DNA of 64,000 bases. Source: Liolophura sinensis. Taxonomy: Eukaryota > Mollusca > Polyplacophora > Chitonida > Chitonidae. The position numbers and the translations under genes were made by a program. Within the stretch, counting starts at the first letter, position 1. Each line of letters opens with the position of its first letter. The stretch is from the NCBI RefSeq assembly GCF_032854445.1, contig NC_088295.1:48781385-48845384 (forward strand), in the 5' to 3' direction. The notes under the pieces were generated by a model. The model did not search any database. It saw only the letters and a program-made list of their open reading frames with translations, and had not been told where the DNA came from. Below, piece after piece: positions 48,201 to 60,200 of this stretch.

Positions 48201-51200
48201 AGATATACCTAAAACATGACCTAAACTTTCTCCCCATAATTGCACTTTTTGAGGGAAATAAATTTTTTCTTTAAAATATGACTTTTATTACTGAAAGTTA
48301 CATTTTTCCAGTTGAATGTCATCTTATCTCCCATGTAAACCACAAAACACCTTTCAGAGATCATTCGAACTCTCAGAATCAGGTAAAAAAGATGCAGCTT
48401 TGTAGGGGTCGAAATTTTCCGTCATTTAGTGTATCCCAGCGTAGAGAACTTCAAACTTTGTGTGTGTATATTTCTTACTGTCTATGTTTTAGTCACTGTA
48501 TGACTGGCTGTCTGTTGNNNNNNNNNNNNNNNNNNNNNNNNNNNNNNNNNNNNNNNNNNNNNNNNNNNNNNNNNNNNNNNNNNNNNNNNNNNNNNNNNNN
48601 NNNNNNNNNNNNNNNNNNNNNNNNNNNNNNNNNNNNNNNNNNNNNNNNNNNNNNNNNNNNNNNNNNNNNNNNNNNNNNNNNNNNNNNNNNNNNNNNNNNN
48701 NNNNNNNNNNNNNNNNNGGGGTCGAAATTTTCTGTCATTTAGTGTATCCCAAGGTAGAGAACCTCAAACTTTTTGTGTTTATATTTCTGACTGTCTATGT
48801 TTGAGTCACCGCATGACTGGCTGTCTGTTGTAGATGGTATCTGAGGGCCTGTGGGAGTACCTGGGGGAGGAGAGCAGTGGCTACCATCAGACCAGTGTGG
48901 AGCTGTTCCATCAGCTACACCAGGTCACCCCCAAACAGCTGGGTCTGTGAGGATGTCATAGGCAACGCTCTCATACAGGACGACCAGGTGAGTGGCAGGG
49001 GTATCTACCATAATGCAGCATGTAGCTGATAACTGTACACACTGCCCTTTGTGGCAATATTATGTTCTCCAGATTTCATCTAAAAAAATGCATATGTACA
49101 ATGACAGAGTTTATGGTGCTAAACATGTTGTTAAGTTCTAAGAGATTCTGGCAGGCTAGGTTTTCCTGAACAAGTATTTGACAAGATATTTGTTCATATT
49201 TATCCAGGCATGTTGTAAAGGCACTGCTTTGTTCTATCTAGGCTTATTATCGAGCCAGAACATTACTTTTCTCCCCGTATTTGACCTGCACAGGCTAATA
49301 TGGTCTTTATATTTCTGAAATCAGACGAAAAGAGTACACAAATTTTGCCTCCGTATACATGTTTGTGTATGTCACATCATTTACTGTGGAAAAATGTTCT
49401 CTTACTGAATCTTACTGATTCACAAGCACATTTGTAACATACAGCAACACAAAGTCAAACGTAGGCAGCTACCTGCTCAATTTTCTACAGAAGTAGATGG
49501 GTGCGGGTAGCTGGTAACAGACCATCTAATGAAACCCCTGCATACATGTAACTGTTTATTACGTAACTACAGCAAAAAAGGATAGATGCATACAAGAAGT
49601 TTACAGTGCTGTGGCATTTGACGAGAGACAAGAGAATGGAGACCACGCCTGGACGAATGATACGAACCTATGACAGGTGAGTGAGTGCATGCACATTGTG
49701 TGTACCCACGTGTTTGTTCATGTGATGGTGTCGTTTGTTGTTGCGTTGTCAGGCCAGTGTATATGGTACTGGACAGGAAGTAGCTCACCTAGTGTTCTTT
49801 CCATCCAAGTCCAGTCATACATGTAGTTTGTAATAAATATGTACAGAATATTTCATATTAGTGTAGTATTTGGCCTGTAAAAATGCACTTTCCCAAGCAC
49901 ATAAAGACCTTAAAGTGATAAAATAAGAAATGAATCCAACTTGGTAAATAACTCTAAAGTGGCACTATGCCGTGAATAAATCAGTCAGAATCAAGTAAAA
50001 TGTGTCACAATGCTGGACTTTAGGAGAAATATAGTAATTTCAACGTAATACTAGATTATTAGCTCTCCTGTCAATTAATACTTACATGTTCATTTACTTG
50101 TTGTTGTTGTTGTTGTCAGATCAATGTTTGTGGTGCTGGACAGCCTGAAGGAAGAGACGAGCCCCACCCAGGCCATAGCTGGCACTTGGGTCACACACAG
50201 TCTACAGAGAGGGGACCTGGGTAGAATGCTGGAGCCTATCCTCCTGATGCTCTTCCATCCAGACACAGCCAGGTAGTCCTGCATGTAACATTACATGGAG
50301 CCTCAGTCAAATAGACTTTTGAGATCTGTCAGTCATTGTCACTGGTTGTGTAACTGGCTGTGTAAACAAAGCAAATTTAAAAGAAGGCGAGGTAGACCTT
50401 GAATAACATTTTGCCATAAACAAAAAAATGAAATTAAAGCTTTTAGTTAAGATACTCTTTCTGGAAAAGCCTTCGAAGTTATATGTACATAAAACTGTAG
50501 GAATTTGGAAATATCAGCATTTCACCCATTTAGCCCCATACTATTTATCACCTATCTCTGTAAACCAAGATTTTCAAAACCAAAGTCAAATATGAAATGG
50601 CACATTTCAATTTGTTTTTTTGATATCACAATTCATACTTTCATATAAAATAAGACTAGCTTCATATGGTCAATGGTGTGTATTTTTTTATAGATGAGCT
50701 TTTTTGATAATTCAATCCATTTGATCTAAAGATGACCAAACTAATCTGTGAAATACCTGTACTCAAGCGGCAAAAGTCCCAGGCATTAGGACTGTATCTC
50801 AAAGTATTTCTGGCATTATAGCATCTACCCTAATTCCTCAGCCTTTTCCTTATAAAAGAGCAACTTTCAGTGCAATTTATGCACATTTTTAATTTGATTT
50901 TGGAGACAAGCCACATTCAATGGATTGGCCAATTTCAGGGCTTTAAGAAAATTAAAATTTTAGCAGTTCACATAGAATAATGCCTTCAGAATGTGCTTAA
51001 GTAAACAACACGCAAACATGCGAAAAGGTTTAAGAATTTACAGTAATTGTCATACCTGAGAAGGTCTTCCAGCAACCAGTGGATGGTAATGGGTTTCCCT
51101 GAGCCCAGTTTCCCGCCCACCATAACACTGGTCATGGTCATATACGTGTACATGTATATTCTTGAGTATGGCGTAAAACACCTATCATATATAAGTAAAT

Positions 51201-54200
51201 AAATAAGTGCCACGTAATGGAAAGGATAATGAATTTTAAGATTAGGTGATATATGCATTCATACGTGGTGTTAGTTGTTGTTGCTGCAGAATGATAAAGT
51301 AAGATTTACTAGCATTGGCATCTTCTGTTTTACAGAATCTCAATTCAGCACGTGAACATCCATCAGCCTAAGAAAGTGAAGCTGAGTGATGTAGGAGACG
51401 AGATCGAGTCGACAGAAGCCAAAATCTTCGCCATCAGCAATGAAGGTGGCAATGTGATTTACCACGTTAGCTCACAAGGTAAAACCATCTCTAAAAGGAG
51501 TGCGGAGGATCTGAAATCCTATGCCTTGACAGTGGTAAATGAGAAAGGCTCCAAGTCCAAGTTTGTGACCGCTCCTACACGGGCTCAGCCAGACCTCCCT
51601 TTTGAAAGGGTCAATGCAGACATGCTGAACTTACGTGTGAATCCTTTCGGGACAGAAAACGTGTTGGACAGACTGGTGTTTGACGGGCTGGATATTCCTG
51701 GTGTAACCATGTATGCAGATCACCCTGACCTAGCCAGTATTAAGAGACTGAACAAAGAGACCTGTCAGAAAGAAGGGATAGTGTTTGAGGATAGGGATCA
51801 AGAGGAGTCAGAAGTGACTCTGTCAGAGACTCCAGCTGAACAAGAGGAGTCTGTTGAGGACATTGTGCTAGACATTCTGGAGGAGTTGATCGACAAAACG
51901 ATGGAGAGTAAGCCTTCAGACACACCTATCCCATTACGCTCCACAAGGGAGACAAGCGTGGTGTCCAGAGACAGTGTCAGTTGTCCAGAAGATGAACTGT
52001 TAAATTCCATTGAGCGTCAGGGCGTGAACATTGACTCCCCTTCAGGTAGTGATGTGGATCTCTCAAAACAGAACTCGGGGTCACATGGCGAGCCAAGCTC
52101 TACGGACATCCACACCCTTCATATGCATATTTTGCTCTATACACAGAAATATGACTTCCAGAGAACTCTGTACGCTCTCACCACACTCAAGTCACTCATT
52201 CGGTCTTGTCCAAGGCTTGTCGTGGTTTCCATGGCAACGTGTAGCATTTCTGCAGTTCGGACACCTCACTTGCTCAAGGTTCAGACGTTGCTGGCCCGAC
52301 ACAGGAAATCTGTGTTTGGAAGAATTTCTTCGGGGAAGTTCCTTCGGAGACGCTGTCAGGCTGCCGTATGAACATGTACCTGGAAATTCTGGTGTCCAGT
52401 GTTGTTGTATTATGTGAGGAGCTACTACCCTAATCTGATGATGAGTAAACTGGCCCCAGAGGAGTTAATGGGGAAACCGAGAAGTCCACATTCTCAGTGC
52501 TGAGATTCTTATGTTGATGATGTCAGAACTAATCCTAATTACTAAGGACAGCGGTAAAAGCTTGCCTCTTACATGGACAGTTTACTGACCAAGTGCAAAA
52601 CTTCAGAAGGCTCTGCTTCACTGCGTACTCGCTAGTAATTTACAACGCGCGACGTAAATTCAGTAAGGAGAAAAGTGCAACTAGCTTTACGGAAACTATC
52701 GTCGATTTCAATGAAGAGAATTTGGACTCGTCGGCCGTCGAAACATTCCAGATTAAGCTGCTTCAGTTGCTTCGCGTCATGGTTCAACTGGAAGATCACA
52801 TTGTTAAAGCTAATGGGGAACAAGATGCCTCCACTTCAGCGGGGTCACAGAATGGGAGCAGTCAAAGTCAGCTTCCAGCCTTCTCTTTCTCATGTGCGTT
52901 ACAATCCAGCATTACCCATGGTGCATCAGGCTATGTTTTTGTCTGGGATTCTTAGTGCCCTGAAACAGCAGCATGTTGCCCACATGCACAGACACTGGAT
53001 ATCCATGGTTACATCATCTTTACCATTTATGGGCAAAGCTCTGTCACATATTGTCATGTCCCGTCGTGGCACAGTTGTGTCGCAATCTGGAGATGCTTGC
53101 TCAGGCGTATGGACCACCCATCATGAATAGTAAAGCAAGGTAGGTTTACATATGCACTGGAAGGGCTTCAGACATGTCAGTTTATTTGAATGTGGCACAC
53201 CGTTTTTCTATCGTTTTTCGTTTGATTTGGGCATATCCAAGATTTAAATGCACACTTGTACTAATTTATTCGTTATTGTTTATCGAATTATGTGTTTGTT
53301 TATAAATTCACATAAAGTCACCATGTTAGGGAAGTGAAATGAATATTTGTTGTTCTCTACGTTCATTTCAGTTAAGTACATGTATGTAAGTCACATATTG
53401 ACTTATTTTGGGAGATGTGCGTTATGTATTTGGTAACACACTGAATTACCATAATATTAGAAGATTCCCAATGGATTGAGACTTTTATTATATTTCTTCA
53501 ACCTTTTCGCGAATGAAAGAGCAACTTTCAGCCCCAGTTATGCACATTTTTAATTTGATTTTGGAGACAAATCCATGCTGGTTGGGTTTTCAGGCATTCA
53601 CTTAAAGTATAATTTTACTAGTTTAACATTCGAAAAAGTTGAAGATTACAGTATCTGCAGATTTTACTGTATTTTCCTGTAAATATCTCCTCTGTGTATT
53701 CTACCCACTGCATCATATACATACACATTATGCATGTGTACATTAGGTGTACATTAGGTGAATGTGGATACTGAACGTGGATACTTCTACTGAAGTCAGA
53801 GTAAGGACTTTTTGTGTAAGATTCTCCTTTGATGAACCCATCCTTGCGCACAGAGTACTGACTGCTTGTATACATATATGGAGTCAGTGCTGGGAGAAAA
53901 CCTGGACTCAGGGCTGTCTGCTATGTGAGCGAGATAGCCTAGAGACTGAGGGGATTACTTGTTAAGGATTACTGACTAGAAGAAGCTCAGTTGATCTGTA
54001 TGTATAGTGAGTAATTTATATTCCAAGTTAATTACAGGTACATAAATCTAAGTTTCTACACACCCTGTAGCGTATTTACTGTGTCTTTATCCTGTACACA
54101 AGCTGTCTTGACCATAAAGGTAGATTGATTATTGATGTGATCTTGTCCCATGTCCCAACAGCAGTAGCGGTTTACGGCGAGTACCCCTGACCACATGCTG

Positions 54201-57200
54201 ACCATGCTGGAGGGACTGACCACCCTATGTCACTACTGCCTCCTGGACAGCAGTCCCAAAGTGTCGCTGGGAGCCCGCTACCATCGGGCGCCAGCAGCAC
54301 CTCAGAGGCTAATAACTATGCCAGTCAGATCATCTTTAACCTGCTTCATGTATTCAACCCAGTCAGTGGCAAGGTAAGGAAAAGGGGTGTGTAATTTGTT
54401 GCAAATTAAACATTTACATGAACTGTTAAATAAACCCCTAACTAAGGTATTAAAAGAGGCTGTGTTTTTGTAAATAATGGTTTCTGTACACATTGACAGA
54501 GTGTTAAAACATATTGAGCTGTAAACAGATAGGGAGGTTACTGGTGGTTGTGTTGAAATTTATTTCTGGTCTGGTCTTGTCACCATCTGTGTTTGCATGT
54601 TTGTCACGTTTGTGAGGAAGGATTTTCATACATGGCCATGTGGTCATTTCAATCAGTCAGCTCTGAAAAAGCTCACCTGTGAAATAATTTAATTTAGGTA
54701 CACTGTGCAAGTAATGAAGAAAATACAGGCTTTTTTTTGGGCTGTCAATCCATGCTTTGATAATCCAGTTCAGATAATACTAAGTTTTTTAATCAAATGG
54801 TGATAAAGGCTTGATGTTAAACCAATTGCACTGTGAACTAGAATTCTGTTATTAACTGTTTGTTTAATCTATTTGTAGGACTCCAGCCCCCCACGTGACC
54901 TGACGACAGCCATTTCTCCAGTTATGGAGGCTCGTCGGGATCTGCTGAGCATCCTTCCTCGTATCATAGCCTGTCTGGCCACCATCTGGAAAGCTATCAC
55001 TCTGTCTAACCAGGAGGCCATGGACACACAATCTGAACAAGCTAACTGGACCATGGGATCACCCAAGGTAACACCTGCATGTGGACAGCAGGGCTCCTTT
55101 TGGATCTTGGAAAACGTTGAAAAGCCTGGAAATTTGAAGTAACTTTTCATTTCTTTGAAAAGCAAGGTTTCACTTTGAAAAGCCATGAGATGGAAAACTG
55201 TATACATCTCTGTAAAAGAGATGTACTGTATACTTTAACAGTGACTGGAGAAATTGGTGGGCTGTGATCTGGTGGTTAGAGGTGGGGTCAGACACGGCCT
55301 TGGACAGGCAATGCATAGATTACCTTACTCTTGCTGTTTGTGGGGACTTGGTGACAATAAGCGATCAAAGACCCTTGTGTGCCTGTTTACTATATCGTCT
55401 GTCATTTCTTTAAGGTCACTTGTCTTCCACCCTTAAGATGGTCGTGTATACATGTGTCTCTGTACGTCACATGTGGGAAAATTTGTCAGTAACTTGCTAA
55501 AGATCGTTATGCTTTATGCCTGGCACCCTGATTTCCCTTTGACTTCCTCATAAGACTGACTACCATTGTATAAATGAAAATTCTTGAGTATGGTGCTCAG
55601 CAAAAATCAAATAAATCAATAGATAAATAAATAAAACTGCTGTCTGTTTCACAGATTATCCAGAGGTACATCCTGGATTTCCTCAGTCCCTTATCTCAGT
55701 CCCATGGGGTCAGTCTGTTGGGAGCTGTGGCTGTCGCCTGGAATGACCGCCGCAAGAAATCCAGCTCTCATGCCAAAAAGGTAAGTGTCAGTGTACGTGT
55801 CATTGAGACTCTGGTTTCATGTCTACATGGTTAGCACTGCTATCGCCGCTATTAATGCTTCAAGGTTTTTTTTTTCTTTTTTGCTCCTTTTGTTTTTTTA
55901 CACAGGAATTGGCGATGAAAATCAGTGCCTGTTAATACACTCAAATGGAATGTAGATTAATAAAACGAGTGTGTTGTGTTTAGAATGAGGGTAGTAAGCT
56001 TGTGTTTAATGTGTCCCGCACACATATACAACACACATGTAGGACACACAAGACACCGCTGTAGAATGTTCATCGTGACTAAAATTACGTAATAAGGTCC
56101 TGCATGTACTTCAGACTTCTGTCGGTATCCCATTCAAATAATTATATGCACAGAGTAATGAATAAAGTGATATTTGATAAATGGGTAGACAGTTAATATG
56201 ACCGTGTGAAAGTCAAGTACTTGTGTGTGTATACACCATGGGTTTATATGTCAGGTGTGTGTCTATCATAGGTTCATAGTACATCTGTATGTCAAGTCCT
56301 TGTGTTTGTATACACCATGGGTTTATATGTCAGGTGTGTGAGTACCATAGGTTCATAGTACATGTGTATGTCAAGTCCTTGTGTTTGTATACACCATGGG
56401 TTTATATGTCAGGTGTGTGTCTATCATAGGTTCATAGTACATGTGTATGTCAAGTCCTTGTGTTTGTATACACCATGGGTTTATATGTCAGGTGTGTGAG
56501 TACCATAGGTTCATAGTACATGTGTATGTCAAGTCCATGTGTGTGTATACACCATGGGTTTATATGTCAGGTGTGTGTCTATCATAGGTTCATAGTACAT
56601 GTGTATGTCAAGTCCATGTGTGTGTATACACCATGGGTTTATATGTCAGATGTGTACATACCATAGGTTCATAGTACATGTGTATGTCAAGTCCTTGTGT
56701 TTGTATACACCATGGGTTTATATCCCAGGTGTGTGAGTACCATAGGTTCATAGTACATGTGTATGTCAAGTCCATGTGTGTGTATACACCATGGGTTTAT
56801 ATCCCAGGTGTGTGAGTAATATAGGTTCATAGTACATCTGTATGTCAAGTCCATGTATATGCAGACTGTGAATCAATTGTTCTCCTCAGGTGATCCCGGT
56901 GCCATGTGATGACCAGCTGTTGTTGGTGGATCTGGTCAGTGAGATCAAGGTCCTGCCTACAGACAAACTTGTACAGATGGTCAAGCAGGTGATGAAGCAA
57001 CCCCCTCCATCCGAACTCACCAAAAACAAGGTACATGTACCTTATAAAATCACCAAAAATCCTGAAGGTCTTGTAAAGTTTCCTATCAGGTCTCTGTGGC
57101 TAGTGCATCACAGTGACCCAGGAGCCGATGAGTTCAAGTCCAGCTTATACTGGATTCCTTTCCATTTGTATGTGGGAAGGTCTGCCGGCAACCTGCGAAT

Positions 57201-60200
57201 GATTATGTGTTTCCCCTGGGCTCTGCCCTGGTTTACTTTCACCATCACGCTGGCTGTCGTCATATAATTGAAATGTTGTTGAGTATAAAACATTAATCAA
57301 AACATCAATCAAATAAATAAATAAGGCTTCTTATGATGAATGTCATGTTAAAGGACAAGTTGTTTAATCAGGATATAGAGGTTTTTTGATACATGATCAG
57401 AGCCAAGCCTAATCTTGTCATGAACTCTGGAAATAATACTATTGACCTCTTTATATGGTGTTCACCATTTTGTTCAAATAATCTTGGATGATTTAAACTA
57501 TGTGTACCCTGCAACAACATTGTCTTATTTCCTTGAAGTATTTAATCATTACAGCATACTTTCTTCTTCTTTTGGTACTTAAATGCCCTTCCTTTATAGA
57601 TTCACAAGTAGGTGTCTAATACCCTGTTCACTCGAGCAAAGTTAAGCTGTTTTAACTTGCAAAAGTGGCTTTCAGCCAGTTTGACGTCGACCATGTGAAC
57701 GCAAAGTGAGGGCATTTAATCCGGTGTATTTGCCCCAACTAGCAACGTGGCTTTAAGCCAGTTTCAGTGCTTGAGCCGGTTTATCTGTGCTGTGTGAACG
57801 GTAACTGGATTAAATGCTCCAGGGACGTGGCGGTCAAAATAACATCTTAATTACTAAACCAGCTTAAATGTGACCATGTGAATGGGCCATTCCCTGAACT
57901 ATCTTAAAAGCGGCATGGCCATATGGTCATGTGAACGCCCACATTTTTACAACTAGCTTCGATTTAAACCAGTTCAGATTTGATCTGGTTTAAATTGATC
58001 TGTGTACGGGGTACAATCTAACAGGTTTCTTACAAACTAATAATTTCATGTTGAACACATGTTGTGTTATCATCTGTCTTGAATCTTGAATTTTTCTGCC
58101 TCCTTGACAGAAGAGTATTCCACTGGAGGTGAACCTGTTGCAGTTTTTCTTTGCCTACATCCAGCAGACGTCTGGGATACAGCTGATTGACTCGTGGCCT
58201 TCCCTGCTGACCCTGATCAAGGATGGCCTTCAGCTGAACATCTCACCACCAGGACAGTTCTTACTGCTGGAGTTAGTGGTCAACTTCGTTTTCTCAGCCT
58301 TTGTAAATGACATTCTGTCTTGAAGCAACATGTGACTTGACAACCCCTTGATATGTACATGTAGATTTAGTACATTTACAAGATGATGTTGACTGAAATA
58401 TGGTGTCTTTTTGAATGAAAGGATGAATTATTAGGGCTTATTATGATTGTTTTCTTGAAGATGTGCGAATATATTTTTGCTTTCAAAAATATGTATTAGT
58501 AAGCCGGTATGAACATATACTTTTATGTGTAAGAGGAATTAAAACATTCCTTAACTGACCATGTTATTAATTATTGTTTTGTGGGCAATTTTCAGGATAG
58601 AATAGCTCAAACAGAGCTAATGCGTTGTTGGAAAACCACGGTGTCGGAAAAGTAGTACATTGTTTGTCTATCTGACCTGTTTTTAAAAGAATTCATTTCC
58701 AATGAAAAGTTTTACAAAATGTCATGTCTGACAAAAAAAAGTGCCAAAAAAAAAAATGTGACGAATTTCTTTCTTCTCTTTGTTTTTGTAGAATATTAAA
58801 TGAGGCTGTGCAGAGAATGCCTGGTATGGATGACCGGAAAAGTCAAAAGGAATTGCAGGTACTTGTTTAGTTTCATGCTGCATGAGAAATGTAGATAAGA
58901 AAGTGCGAGTCTATTCTACATGTGCATCACATGTACTGCATGTATTGCAAAATAACCAGCTGTAAGAAGGGAAATTTCTTCAATGTTGAGGATATCTGAT
59001 TATTTATTTCTTGATATTGTTGTGACATGGTCAGTGATGGTTCATTTGCTCACGGTCAGGATATTGTTTTCATATGATGAATGATGATGTTTGTTTGTTT
59101 GCTCACATTCAGGATATTGTTTTCATATGATGAATGATGATTGTTTGTTTATTTGCTCACTTTCAGGATATTGTTTTCATATGATGAATGATGATTGTTT
59201 GTTTGTTTGCTCACTTTCAGGATATTGTTTTCATATGATGAATGATGATTGTTTGTTTGTTTGCTCACTTTCAGGATATTGTTTTCATATGATGAATGAT
59301 GATGATTGTTTGTTTGCTCACTTTCAGGATATTGTTCAAAAGGTTCTGGACTCTGTGAGCACTATCGCTGGGTCATGTTTGGCTCAAACTACATGGTTAC
59401 GGCGTAACCTGGCTGTAAGACCCGGCCCTCAGACTGACATCCACGATGTGGAGGATGGAGATGTCAATGAGGAGAGTGGTCCGTATACAGTTGCACTTCA
59501 AATAGGCTATGCTTGACACTTAGGAAAAATTAGAGGTTTAAATATTTATTTATTTATTTGATTGGTGTTTATGCCGTACTCAAGAATATTTCACTTATGC
59601 GACAGTGGCCTGTATTATGATGGGAGGAAATCGGGCAGAGCCCGGGGGAAACCCACAACCATCAGCAGGTTGCTGGCAGACTTTCCCACGTAGATGTTTA
59701 AAGTTTAAGAAGCCATGTCCAGTGTATGAACTCGTACATACATACATTGTCACTGCTGTTGTACTGTTGTAGGTTACATATTTCTCCTTGTATTTATATG
59801 TGCCTTAGAATGACAATAGAACAGCTTGAGAACTGCTTTTACAACGCTTTATTAGTTACCTATATAAACGTGCATGTCGGTTTCGTGGTATTTATTTATT
59901 TTCCCGTGTAAGTAGGGATTGATGGTTGAAACAACTTCCAATCATAAAACACCGATACTCTCTGTTTACCAAGAAGTGAAAAAAAAATTTTTGATGAAAT
60001 CATCTGTTAGTTAGCCGAAGTGCTCAAGGGTTACAGCCCTGATATAGCCAGATCTCCAACAGAAATGCTTTCAAAAGCAGGAGCATTCATAGCTCACTCT
60101 GGGTTGGTGGGACCAGGACATTGTAACACTGTCCTCTGGTGGGAAAACTGCTGTGATTTGATACTAAAACATCTTTTTGATGTAGTGCTGCTGAATTCTT

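Noticed and set aside
48278-48742. Frames running through the N gap
   Set aside because: They exist only because N codons do not read as stops.
48834-54373. DOP1 as a pseudogene
   Set aside because: All splice sites and protein conservation are intact on both sides and the breaks are one-base homopolymer changes; errors or haplotype noise are more likely.
59091-59516. 141-codon frame with repeated [11 protein letters not shown]
   Set aside because: Translation of the 54-bp repeat fused to a real DOP1 exon; the upstream part is intronic.
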